From the NCBI GenBank assembly GCA_037974665.1, contig CM075778.1, positions 12,947,001 to 13,011,000 on the forward strand: 64,000 nt of DNA, given 5' to 3'. The notes under the pieces were generated by a model. The model searched no databases and was not told the origin of the DNA. It saw only the letters and a list, made by a program, of their open reading frames with translations. This document shows, piece by piece, positions 1 to 11,384 of this stretch (positions are counted from its first letter, which is position 1; each line of letters opens with the position of its first letter). The translations under genes and the position numbers were made by a program. The DNA is from Ehretia macrophylla. Its lineage: Eukaryota; Streptophyta; Magnoliopsida; Boraginales; Ehretiaceae.

Positions 1-1790
1 CGGATTCATCTAGCTTATTCCTAAAAACCCATTTTGTACTAATTATAGGATAATTCTTAAGTTTTTCAACTAGATGTCATACTTTACTTCTTTCAAATTG
101 ATTTAATTCTTCTTGCATGACAATTATTCAATCTTCAAGATCTAAAGCTTCTTTAATATTTTTAGGCTCTACTTGAGAAAGAAAAGCAACATGTTCATAG
201 TAAGCATTTAGATTGGAACGAGTTCTTACTCCCTTGGAAGGATCACCAAGAATTTGATCATTTGGATGATCTCTCACAAACTTCCAGCATCTTGGTAGAT
301 TATCATTTGTTGTAGCTTCTTGAACATTTTGTATTGGTTGTTCATTGTCTTGTGGATTTGTTAGAGCTTCACTATCCTTTGAGGCTTGACCTTTTTCAAG
401 ATATGTCTCTTTTGGATCACTTGGGGTTCCCTCATTGCCAATGGTTGTAGGTAAGATTTGAATGTCTACTTCGGAAACACCTATATCACATCATTCTTTC
501 TCGGGGCAAAATGATTAGTTTTATCACAATCTACATGCATAGACTCTTCAATTAGCATATTTCTTTTGTTGAAGACTCTATAAGCTTTGCTTCTTGAAGA
601 ATAACCCATAAAAAGTCCTTCATCCGATTTAGAATCAAATTTGCCAAGATGTTCTTTTTTATTTAGGATGAAACACTTATAACCAAATACTTTAAAATGA
701 GATACATTTGGTGCTCTACCTTTCCATAATTCATAAAGTATTTTCTTTAGAAAAGGTCTAATTAGAACATGGTTTAACACATAACATGCGGTATTTATGG
801 CTTCTCCCCAAAAATATGTTCGCAAATTGTTTTCTTTCAACATTATTATTGCCATTTCTTGTAACGTTTGGTTCTTTCTTTCCACTACCCCATTTTGTTG
901 AGGAGTACTAGGAGCCGAAAAATTATGTTCAATGCCACGTACTTCACAATAATCCATGAAAGATACATTTATAAATTCGGTGCCTTGGTCACTATGAATG
1001 CAATTTATACAATAGCATTTCTCATTTTACACCTTATTACAAAGTTTAGCAAATTCATTGAAGATATCATTTTTATGTGCAAGGGGTCTCACCCATGTAA
1101 ATTTAGTATAATCATCTATGATAACATAGGCATATCTAGATCCACTTAGACTTGCCACATCCATTGGACCAAATGGATCCATATGTAATTTTTGTAAAGC
1201 TCTTGATGTGGTTACATTGCTAATTGTTTTGAAATATGTTTTGTGTTGTTTTTCAAATTGGCATGCATCACATAAATGGTCTTTTTGAAATCTAGTCTTA
1301 GGAAAACCTATGACAAGTTCTTTTCTAGAAAGCTTAGCAAGTAAATCCATGTTAGCATGACCAAGTCTTCTATGCCATAACCCTGAGTCTTCATTAATGA
1401 TAACTAAGCATGTCACATTTTGAAATTTTAATTCATGGAAATTAATCACATACACATTATTGCATCTATTGCCAACAAACAACACTTTATCATCTTTATC
1501 ATATGTCTTGCAACAAGTAGATAAAAATTCAACTCTAAATCCATTATCACAAAATTGACTTACACTTAGCAAATTGTGTCTAAGACCTTAAACACACAAG
1601 ACATCATGAATAGAAAGAGAGTTTATATCTCCTATGCTACTCTTACCAATGACTTTGCCTCATTCATTTCCTCCATAGCTAACTTTACCTTTGAAATCTT
1701 TGTCAATCTCATAAAAGAAAGAGACATCTCCCATCATGTGCTTTGAGCACCCACTATCAATAACCCAAGTATCTTCATACTTCACCTTTA
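1..1790 (-). pseudogene. pol region of the SIRE-type copia: GAG-pre-integrase, integrase, start of RT (broken)
   Basis: GAG-pre-integrase signature (LWHRRLGHANMDLL) lies near 1350-1390. The integrase core follows with a D-type block (MDPFGPMDV) near 1160-1190 and the E block (TPQQNGVVERKNQT) near 870-905. The copia-type integrase tail (VFGYKCFILN) lies near 650-700. At 1-190 the minus strand encodes the leading RT segment (IKEALDLEDWI, then STKWVFRNK). Several breaks are present. Confidence 0.8.
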
Positions 1791-1799
1791 GGGCAACCT

Positions 1800-4402
1800 A
1801 TCATTCATAGAAACAAATCAAATTCATTTTGGTCCCCAAGGTTCTATTGGGTCCTTTTGTGTTAGTACGAAGTCCTAACACATCTAACAACCCATTTGGG
1901 TCTAACCCATAAAGGAATGTGAGAATCTCTTCCCACCATGTTTCTAAATCTACATCATGATGCATTGTGACCAATCTTCTCACAATAAGTGCATCTCTTA
2001 CATGATCATTTTGATGTTGAGGATACATGCCAAGAGGATGATACTTTGACAAAATGATTTTGAAACCCCTTTTGATGTGGCTTATAGTCAATCCTTTTTT
2101 TTTGTCAATTTGTACTTTTTGTGATTCTTTTAATGGTGGATGGACAGTTAAGGATTGAGAAGCTTTCACAAAGATAGTTTTTGAGAACTTTGGTTTAAAA
2201 AATAGCTCATAGCCAATTCCACCTTTGTCAAATGGTAATTTTTGGGAACCAAGGATTTCGTCCAAGGCCTTTGTTCCCTTTGAAAATCTAGCAAGATCAT
2301 TTTGTAAATCAAGAACTTGTTTTTCAAAATCTTTGATTTCTAATTCATTTTTGGACTTTAAATGATAGTATTCACAAATCTCTTTGGTAAGAGTATCATT
2401 TTCATCTCTAAGTTCTTTAATTTCTTTTTGAAGTTTTTCATTTTCTTTTTCAAGATTCTTTACTTTTGAATGTGCAAGAAGAAAACTATCATGTAATTTT
2501 GAAAATTCATTTGTTAGTTCCTCAAAAGTGCATTCATCATCATTAGAAGAAGAAGATTCATCACAAGACGAAGAAGTTACCTCATTATGTCTAGCCATGA
2601 AGCACACAAAGTTGGACACTTCGGTTTCGCTTCTATTTTTATCACCAGTTGATATATCATCGTCAACACAAGACTTCATTGCCTTTTGCTTCCCTTTGAT
2701 CAATTTTGGACATTTTGCTTTAATGTGTCCCGACTTGTCACAATTCAAGTACTTGATCTCCTCTTTGGTCTTCTCAATTTTTTCTTTGAATCTTCTCTTG
2801 ATTTTGTTGTTGATGGGCTCTCATTTCTTTATCTTTTTGTATTTCAAGAACTTCTCAAAATTCTTTGCAAGGAGTGCAAGCTTATTAAGATCACTACCAT
2901 CTTTGTCTTCATCACTCGATTGAGATTGAGAAATGAAAGCAAGTGATTTCCTAGTCTTCTTTTCTTCCTCATCTCGTATCTTTTCTTAATTCAATACAAG
3001 TTCCTCCGTTTCGAGGTTGTAAATGAGCTCATGCACCATAATCTTGGAGAGATCGGTTGATTCTCTAATTGATGTCACCTTTGGTTTGTATTCTTTTGGA
3101 AGAGCCATAAGAATCTTCCGGTTGAGTTCTTCATTTGGATACTTCTTTTCGAGAACACTCAAGTTGTTTACAATTTTGGAGAATCTTTGATGCATTTCAT
3201 TTTGTGACTCTCCGGCCTTCATACGAAACAACTCATACTCATATATGTGAAGATCAATTTTGGTATTCTTCACTTGAGACGTTCCTTGATAAGACATGTG
3301 TAACATCTCCCAAATCTTTTAAGCGGTTTCACATTGACTCACACAACTATACTCAGTTTCGTTTAGAGCACAATAGAGGATGCACTTGGCACAATAGAAA
3401 CAAATAATTTCAATGTTACCCGTGCTTCAGTGATCTTGCCTTTTTCATAAGTTGCATCACCATCTTCTTTGGTGTTGCTAGACATTCCAATAATAAAACA
3501 AGATCTAGGTACCCATTTTTAATTGGGTCCTCGAGGGTGAGTTGCATTTGTTGTGACTTTAACAATCCATTTGTGTTTTAGCCACCATGGAACTTTTGTT
3601 CCATCATCAATTTGTTTCATATCATGAAATAATGAAGCAAGTTGTTCAATTTTATCACAATAGGTACAAGCACACGGTGAAACATCATGATTTGAACTTT
3701 TGAGAAAGCAATTATTTAATATCTTTTGAATGAGACATGGTTTATATCCTAATGCATTTAATTTGCATATCATGTATTGTGGATTACGCATAATATCCCA
3801 TTTTTCTTTCTTTATTTCTTCATTCAATTCATTGCACATCTTTCTTGACCATGAGATCTCATTTTTAAATACTTTATCAATCGAGGAAATACCATCTATT
3901 TCAATAATAGTATTTTTTTGTTAATCTTATTTATCTCAATTAAGGCACATCCAACTTCTTTAATCAAGTTTTTATGTTTAATAATTGCAAATATCAATTC
4001 ATTTTGAATACCCAAGATGGCTTCTTCTAGTTCATCAATTTCAATATTTATATTCATAAATAAGGAGTAATTGGATTCATGAGATAAACATACCTTTTCA
4101 CTAAAAGTACCAATGTATATTTCATTTTCTTCTTCCTTTTGATAAACCTTTTCACGAAAATTCAATATTTCATGAGCGGATGTATATTCTTGAATTTGTT
4201 CAAGCTCTTAATCATTGAAAGCACAATAGAAAATATGCATAGCTTGAGCATTTTTGGTTAATTTGCCTATGTTTTGCTCAGTTGACTCATCTTCAACTTC
4301 GTATGGCACATGCTCAACAATATGCCACAATGTATAGTCCATAGATTGAATGTATGTTGCCATATGATTTTTCCACCTTATAAAATCAGTTCCTGTAAAC
4401 AT
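1800..4402 (-). pseudogene. gag region of the SIRE-type copia (broken, mosaic)
   Basis: The N-terminal gag signature (FIRWKNHM, then YTLWHIVE) lies near 4210-4400. A gag core with MSYQGTSQVKNTK and a leucine-rich helical segment follows at 2986-3410. A Glu/Lys-rich coiled coil spans about 2280-2540 and a zinc knuckle (CDKSGHIKAKC) lies near 2710-2748. Between 3480 and 4200 there is extra coiled-coil and linker sequence that looks like a second, related gag segment, because the CALN/CAFN-type motif occurs twice (near 3380 and near 4210). The region is decayed. Confidence 0.7.
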
Positions 4403-4500
4403 AGGAGGTCTATCAATTGAATATCCTTCAATGTGAGGTGATGAAGTAGTATATGCCTTGATCTTGACTTTATTAGATGTTAAGCTATATGTAAAGGCCT

Positions 4501-4514
4501 AGCTCTTGATACCA
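4501..4514 (-). promoter_or_regulatory. Primer-binding site (initiator tRNA-Met type)
   Basis: On the minus strand the sequence reads TGGTATCAAGAGCT next to the LTR end, close to the TGGTATCAGAGC of plant elements primed by the 3' end of initiator tRNA-Met. Confidence 0.75.
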
Positions 4515-4516
4515 CT

Positions 4517-5698
4517 TGTTATCCTTTAATTGAACCTAAGAGGGAGGTGGGGTGAATTAGGTTATATAAGCAATAGTACTACTTTTTCGATTAGGAATAT
4601 ACTAGCAATGATTAATCAAAAACAATCTTAAACAAATAAGCACTCTAGTAATATAAAATGTGAATGAGGCAATTTATCAAACACTTAGTGTGCAGAAAAT
4701 AATGCAAAGAAATAGTTGAGAAAAAAAGATTGCAAATAGCGATTTTAGCATGGTTCGGCCCCCGACTAAGTCCACAACCCAAGCTCCCTGCGTAGGATTT
4801 CAACAATTTGTACTATAGTGTCTCTTCAAATGTTGGTGAGTCCACAAACCAACTACAATGGTAGTTCAAGCTTTTACAATAGAAAAATCATTCTCAATAC
4901 AAAGCTTCAACCCCAACACCATTGACAAAGAATTCATTCCTTTCAAAGTGTTTAACTCTCTCTTTTGAAAAGTGTTTGAGACTCACAATAAAAGCCCTCT
5001 TTTAGGGTAAATGAATACAATGAATGTTTCTCTCAATATTGTTCACAAATTCTTGCTCAAGTATAGCTCAATGATGATTCAAAGATGAAGTTAGTGTAAG
5101 AAATAAAGAGTAAATGCTTTGAATCAATGCCATAAAAGATTTCAGTTGAGTGAGTTTAATAGAGGCTGAAATGTGTTCAATAATTGCTCTCCAACATTCA
5201 TAAAATGACTATATTTTAAACTAGCATTTTGACCTGACCGGTCGACCCCTGCTCCACCGGTTGACCGGCTGAGAGACCCTCGTTCAGTGGACAGGTCTCG
5301 AGCGGATGTCCCTTTGAGCACCGGTCGACCGGTTGCCATAGGGTCGTCCGGTTTGCTTAGGGCTGCCAAGGATTGGATTTTTTGAAATGTTTATTTTAAG
5401 TATCTTTTGCAAAACCTTTTTCAAATATTTCAAAAATGACTTTTGAGAATCATCATTGAGCATGTACCATTTGCAAGACCCAAAATCCGGTCAAGTCCCA
5501 ACCGAGACCCCTAATGACTTCCGTCTCCATCCTTATAGCTCCATCTTCATTTCTTCGATTCGTTATCTTTTCTTGAGTTGATGGATCTTCTTTCTTCTAT
5601 AGCTTGATAAACTTGGAATCCGGAGTCAATCTTGATTCATCTTTACTTATGCACACTTAAACAAACTCATTAAATATATTTATGGTTTGTTATCATCA
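4517..5698 (-). repeat. 5' LTR of the SIRE-type copia element
   Basis: On the plus strand the LTR opens with TGTTATCC and closes with GTTATCATCA, the canonical TG...CA ends. The inner edge lies two bases from the primer-binding site. Length is 1182 bp. It contains a GC-rich cluster of ACCGGTCGACC-type motifs (5236-5345) in otherwise AT-rich sequence. The partner LTR is outside the window, so age cannot be estimated. Confidence 0.8.
5236..5345. repeat. GC-rich cluster of ACCGGTCGACC palindromic motifs in the copia LTR
   Basis: ACCGGTCGACC occurs at 5237-5247, a variant ACCGGTTGACCGG at 5256-5268, and a perfect 14-bp palindrome ACCGGTCGACCGGT at 5320-5333, with a further GGTCGTCCGG half-copy after it. 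The surrounding LTR is AT-rich, so the patch stands out by base composition. Confidence 0.85.
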
Positions 5699-7224
5699 AA
5701 ACTAAGATCTAGAAGCTTTTTAGGCTAACAAAGACTAACCAAGCTATTCTACCTAACCATTAAACACTCCAACACATATTTACCATACTCATAAGGATAT
5801 AATCCTAATTCTACAACACATTACCTCAACACACATTCATGCACTAATATAAACTAGCACACAACAACACTTAACTAAAGTATTTAATAATTCATTATCC
5901 ACATAAAAAGCTCTCAACCTCTACTTGACACCACATTCACTTTTCAACCAAACCACATTCATTTCACACCAATTAGAACTTAACAACACATTAATCACAA
6001 AGGAACATACTAAAACGTATTCTAACTAACTTTTAACACAAAATGCAAGCTAATTTAACATCATTTAGCACCACAATGAAATCACATTTTTCTCCATTCA
6101 ACACCTATCATCCAACTATCCTAGCAAGCATCTAATTACCACAAGAACAACCAAAAAGGCTCTTAAAACCCATTTACTTCTAAAACTTCAGCCAAGTCAC
6201 ACTTTACAAAATCTCATCCATTTGTAATTCTAAACCATTACATAATGTTAGGAAGGCATGTTAACTCTTATGAACATCAAATACATCTAAGAATAAAGTC
6301 TAAGCATCAATTTGAACAATTTAGGCATAAAACCCATCTATTATTCACCTCGAAAATAAAATACGTTATAACTAAATTCTAAAATGGTAAACATGTGCCA
6401 TAACACCTAAATAACAAGTATGAAATGTAAATTTAGCAATACAATGCAAGAATAATGCGTTTTAAAGCAATTTTTAAAAAGAGCTCTAATAAATTTTTCG
6501 TTCTGAAATGCGAAAAATGAATGGTAGATGCGAAGTAGAAGTTGAGACGAGTTCAAAAATATCCGGATTGGCCTTTGGAACAACCTCCTTCACCTCCAAA
6601 GAGCAGAAATGGCATTGAAAATATTATTCTCACATGATGTATTTTTGGCTGATTTGGGGCCTTTTGTGGCTGATTTTGAGCATTTTTTTGGGTATTTATA
6701 TTATTAGGTAAGTCAACAAAAGTCAATGCAAGACTTAGTTGGAGATTTTTCACTATTTCGTTTTAAAACATTACTTTTTCGCTTGAAAATGCTACTTAAA
6801 CTTTACGGTTTGTTTCTAAAATAATTTTACGAAGTCATGGATCAATAAATAATGATAGACTAAATTTTAAAATATTTAAAGGACTAGTTTTAAAAATTTA
6901 TAGGAATAGTCCTCAAATAAACTTTAAAAGTATTTTAAATACAATTTTCACTAAAAATAATATATAACAAGTACTAAAATAAATAAACTTGTAATTTTAC
7001 TACTAAAAGTTAATTAAACACATAATTACATGTAAAAGACAAATAAATACGAAATTTCACATATTATGATAAAGAAACATTTTAAACAATTAAATGAACA
7101 TATCTCATTTACTAAAATAAATAAACACATGATTTTACTCATAAAAGTTAACTAAACATGAAATTCGCATGTAAACTTCAAATATACACATAATTGCACT
7201 TATGGTCATAATCGGGGTGCCACA
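5699..7224 (-). repeat. LTR fragment, minus strand (first part of a Tekay-like LTR)
   Basis: Read on the minus strand from 7224 it begins TGTGGCACCCCG, matching the TGTGACACCCG/TGACACCCC starts of the other long gypsy LTRs here. It contains a segment (about 6550-6670) that resembles the equivalent stretch of the solo LTR at 9662-13252. It is cut off by the copia insertion at 5698, so the other half should lie left of the window. It holds no gene. AT-rich filler with many short A/T runs makes up most of it. Confidence 0.55.
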
Positions 7225-8715
7225 TAAAATGTGTTGTAGGATGCATTTTGTAGCTAGATATGAGTTCATTCTTTGTTCATAAGTTAAATAAGAGGTCTAT
7301 ATGCATACATATATGTCATAGCATGATTTAAAAGCCTTGGAGGCAAGATATGAAGGTGTTTTTGGGTGTGTGGGCTGGCTGGAATTTTTAGTGCCAGCAC
7401 TACCCTTGTCGGCGCTGACCAGACTTGGCAACGACCCTTGGCTACCTTTTTGGTGGGTGAAATGCTTGCTTGCTCCTTATTTTAGCTATATAAATGCTTG
7501 GTTATATGTGTTACATTGTAGGGTATGAAAGGGGTCGGTAAAAGTTGTGGTTATGTGTTGCTAAATGAGTTAAAGTGTTGATTGAATGCTATTGAATTCT
7601 ATTGTAAAATATTTATGGATATGCTTAAGTATGATGTCAAATATTGTCGGAAATGGCTAAATGTTGAAATGTTTGCTAATGGTTGGATAACCTACTTTGT
7701 TACCTAATCAATGTGTTACTAAATGGAAATGAATTGTTGAATGAATGTTAAATGTAGTTGAAGGACAACCTACTTTGTTGTCTTCTCAAAATGAAGTGGA
7801 TGCGTGATTATATGATTAAATGCGAATGCGAATGCGTAAGGTTGCAACCTTTTAGTGAGACATGGTAGCATTATATTGCACTGGGCGGCATTAGGCTTGC
7901 CAGGCGATGACATGACTACCAGGTTTCTATTCCCTATCACGCATGGATGGAGCATTTCATAGGGTGTGGATCATAGGTTTTGGTGTACATCCGGAGTACA
8001 CCCAAGAAGAATGATAAGTTGAAGAGTTCGTGATGGTGGTATAAGGAGGCGGTATCAACAATGTTAGCGTATCCTTCTTGAGTGTTTACTTAACTTTGTT
8101 GTTACTTGAGTTAATTGTGTGTAATGTTTATGTATTGTTCCAACGCATGATTTCAAAAAGATTTTTAAGTAAAAGATTTTCCAAAACCTCCCTTGCTCCC
8201 CCCTCACTAAGCCTGGTTAGCTCACCCCGTTTTAACAACATTTCATGTGAACTCGAGGTTGATTACGTGCCTCAAGAGAATGAGAATGAGAATGAGCCTT
8301 ATGCTTGACTTGCCTTGTTGGATGATATGTATATTATTATGAAGTTGTATGGCTTGATGTAATGAAGACTTTCTTGAATTATGTAATATACGTTAAGCCT
8401 CTATTTTGAAGTTTGGAAGCCTTTTATTGTAAAGTTTTAAGTCCACTTTGGCCATATAAATATTATTAGAGTTATATTAGCCAATATTGGATCATTGTAC
8501 CTATTATGACCGTGTTTAAAGTAGGTTTTCCAGGTGGCTATGTAAACTTTATTATCTATGAGATGTCCACGTTGTGTGTTGTGTAATTCCTATTATTGTT
8601 AAATGAATTATTGTACAGGTTCTATTGTCTTAAGTTCTATATCACAGGCGTCGTCATGTCTGTTTTTCATCGCTTCCGGACTTGGTCCTAGGCGGGGTCA
8701 GGTCAGGGCGTGACA
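7225..8715 (+). repeat. 3' part of a Tekay-like LTR, plus strand
   Basis: It ends GGTCAGGGCGTGACA, the same LTR terminus as the others. Shared LTR modules are present in order: stem-loop at 7760-7787, GGTTGCAACC near 7838, the GGGCGGCAT...GCTTGCC block and GTACATCCGGAGTACACCC near 7880-8000, and an acidic reading frame ending near 8308. The first 800 to 900 bp expected of such an LTR are missing because the minus-strand LTR piece abuts it at 7224/7225. Confidence 0.6.
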
Positions 8716-9661
8716 AGTGGGGCTAGTATTTTTAACCCTTCTCGACCTGCTGCTCAGGGTGAGACAAGTACCTCAGACCCTTCATCTAATGCAAGGGCTA
8801 ACAATGGTGAGATCGAGAGCTATGTTGTTTTTGATTTCTTTATTTTCTTAGTAATTTTGACTAACTATTTTTTTTCCTCTGCCAGAGATGGATCTCGCTG
8901 ACGCAGTGGAAGTGGAGCTTTAGGAGGAGAAGAGGGCTTAGAGGAAGTCTAAGTGCCTGGCCAAGAAACATTGGGTTGAGCCTTCGAAGAGGCGAAGGGT
9001 AGAGATTGCTATTGAGGAGTATGAGATTGAGCACGCAACCTTATCTTCTACCAGGGGTCAGGCCTGTGCACCACCATCCTCATTTGTGAATGAGACAAGG
9101 GTACCTCATCTTCTAGAAGTTTCGGAAGAGACTGCTGCTCTTGAGGGGCAACAGGATCTCCCTCAACCAGATAAAGGAGGTGCCTCTTAGTCAAACCCTG
9201 AGGTCGGGGTCCGTATAGAGGTGGGTGTCGACCCTACATACAAGAGGGATGAGAACTTTGAGCGAATTCTATCCGAATCCACTCATTTAGACAACTCCAC
9301 TACTGTGAGGCATATGACTTCATACTACTTCCAACAGGTAAATGTTCAACTTCTTATCTTTCTCATTTTTCTATGTTATCCTTTCTTGACCTCTTTCATC
9401 TTCCTTCTTTAAACTAGATACCCAAGCTCTCTATGATGCCATCCGCTACACCATCAAGGCGTTAGAGATTTATGAAGATCTAGCTCAGCACTACCATGAG
9501 AATAAGGCTTACTTTCGTGGGTATGCTCAGTATAAGGAGGAGCGCTAGAAAGAGATTGTAGATTTGAAAGCGCAACATGAGGCTGAGCTTAGGACCGTTA
9601 AGGATCAACTTACGAGGCTCGAGGAGATCACAAAGAAAGCTCAAGCGAGGCAGACTGCCAC
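8716..9661 (+). pseudogene. Remnant of a spliced coiled-coil gene, first pieces
   Basis: Three plus-strand exon-like pieces are separated by two short introns with GT-AG borders and T-rich 3' ends: intron 8807-8885 (79 bp) and intron 9338-9417 (80 bp). The first piece is Ser/Pro/Ala-rich. The second is basic then acidic. The third, from 9418, is rich in Lys, Glu, Gln and Ala with a heptad-like pattern (DLKAQHEAELRTVKDQLTRL), so a coiled coil is likely. The reading is interrupted a few times and then by the solo LTR at 9662. No family is recognised with certainty. Layout and orientation suggest the antisense gene known downstream of integrase in some Tat-clade gypsy elements, but an unrelated host or captured gene is possible. 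Confidence 0.45.
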
Positions 9662-9956
9662 TGTCACGACCCAATCCCTCACGGAATCAAGTCGCTAATC
9701 CAAAACCCTGAGGCACGAAAAACGAGAAAAAACAGACAAAGTTTCCTGTGTATTTAGGCCTATCCACAAACTTACACGCAGAAGAATCAACACAATCAAC
9801 ATCCTACAACATATATATAAAGTTTCATCTCTAGTTCACAAGGCTATACTAGCTTTCTTTCCTTAGACAAGTACATATATGCATTCGACTTAAACAATAC
9901 TAACCCAAAACAAATATTAGCTTATCATACCACTCTAAAACTTTAAATTAAACTTA

Positions 9957-10718
9957 GGAAAAATATCACGTTATCTCCCTGTGATATGTGAAACTATCAC
10001 CTTACCTCTTTATGTTCCTTAAACTTCAAGAATGCCCCATGTGTTATTAGAAAGTCATCATACTACCCCCTCCATGTGTTTTTTAAACTATTAAATGACA
10101 TTTTGCCCTTTTACAATGCATATAATTTTTTTTCTTCTTTCCCTTCATTTCCACCTATTTATCAATAAATTACAAAAATTAAAAATAAAAAATGAAAAAA
10201 TCATCTTCCCCAACCCCCCTCTCCCCTACCCCCTACCCCTCACCCCTACGCAAAGCACAGCAGCACAACGTTGCTGCGCAAGATCTACATAGCAACATCG
10301 TTACTACACAAGATCTACACAATAGCGACGCTGCTGCGCCGGAACTACTGTGCAGATTTGCGCAGCAGTGTCGAGCGGTGGTGATGGATGTGGAGGTAAG
10401 GAAAGGTAGATGGTGGGGTGGTGAAGGGTGGTGGGGGTGAGGGGGAAGGGTAGGGGTGGGGGGTTGGGGAAGATGATTTTTTATTTTTTATAATTTTTTT
10501 TATTTATTGATAAATAGGTGGAAATTAAGTGGAAAAAAAGAAAAAAATATATATGCATTGTAAAAGGGTAAAACTGTCATTTAATAGCTTAAAAAACACA
10601 TTGAGAGGGTAGTGTGATGACTTTCTAACAACACAGGAGACATTCTTGAAGTTTTAAGAACACAGAGGGGTAAGGTGATTGTTTCACATATCACAGGGGG
10701 ATAACGTGATATTTTTCC
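9957..10718. mobile_element. Foldback MITE, Mutator-like (9-bp target duplication)
   Basis: The element starts GGAAAAATATCACGTTATC and ends with its near-exact reverse complement. It is flanked by the 9-bp duplication TTAAACTTA at 9948-9956 and 10719-10727. The inverted arms continue far inward, about 300 bp each, to near 10255 and 10425, so nearly the whole element folds back on itself around a spacer of about 170 bp. A 9-bp duplication is typical of Mutator-like (MULE) transposons. No transposase is encoded, so it is non-autonomous. Confidence 0.88.
10256..10350 (+). repeat. Short direct repeats in the MITE spacer
   Basis: A unit of about 30 bp containing GCTGCGCAAGATCTACA-like sequence is repeated two to three times (near 10269, 10301 and 10330) with substitutions. 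It lies in the loop between the MITE arms and is much more GC-rich than its surroundings. Confidence 0.55.
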
Positions 10719-11351
10719 TTAAACTTATTACAAATTTCTATTTATAACAAATATATACAAGGTCAACAAAAGAAAACATATATTTAAATCAGTAAATACA
10801 CCTTATAAATATATACATTACTTTACATTTCAACTAATAATTCACACATGGCATTCACTCCCAAGCAACGAGCTATCATCGAATACTTGAACTTTTCCTT
10901 TTATCCTTGTAATACCTAAAAGGTTGTTGAAGAAAAGGGTGAGCATATACTTATGCTCAGTGAGGGAGGGAATAAACAGGGAGGATTTCACAAACGTTTT
11001 CGTGCAATGAACATAAGACATTCAAATTCAAACACATATAAGCACCAGAGAAAAATATAATCATTAAGCATGAACAGTACCACATAAAAGAACCTTGGAA
11101 TACAATACTAAATATGATAACTTGAAAGCATTAATACGCTAGCTAAACATGTGAAAATACACGAGAATATTTCACTTTATAAATCTCGAGAAATGTAACA
11201 TTTACATAATAAGCTTGAAACATTATAACTTTAAATGCGAATTAAACACGTATAAAAGGATATCGTGCGCGAACTCTATGGACGCTCCGTCCATGCGAGT
11301 TTACTAACCCCATGGAACACTCCGTCCATAGGGGCTACTCACTTCCACTAC

Positions 11352-11384
11352 TATTCTCTTCTCTTCTCTTCTCTTTTCTTCTCA
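11352..11384. repeat. TCTTC pentamer microsatellite
   Basis: Four to six imperfect copies of TCTTC in a row within the solo LTR. Confidence 0.7.

Larger units (their letters stand above)
1..5698 (-). mobile_element. Ty1/copia element, SIRE/Maximus clade, 5' part (window edge cuts it)
   Basis: Reading on the minus strand, the order is LTR, primer-binding site, gag with coiled coil and zinc knuckle, GAG-pre-integrase, integrase core, then the beginning of reverse transcriptase at the window edge. The long coiled-coil gag with a CCHC knuckle, the LTR of about 1.2 kb and the TGATGATAACA-type LTR start fit the SIRE/Maximus clade. The rest of pol and the other LTR lie outside the window. The coding part is broken many times (roughly ten or more breaks), so this is a fossil. 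It sits inside the LTR piece at 5699-7224. Confidence 0.85.

Noticed and set aside
10192-10440. 82-codon frame in the MITE
   Set aside because: It lies across arm and spacer of a foldback element, is low-complexity, and has no homologous pattern. It is a by-product of the repeats.
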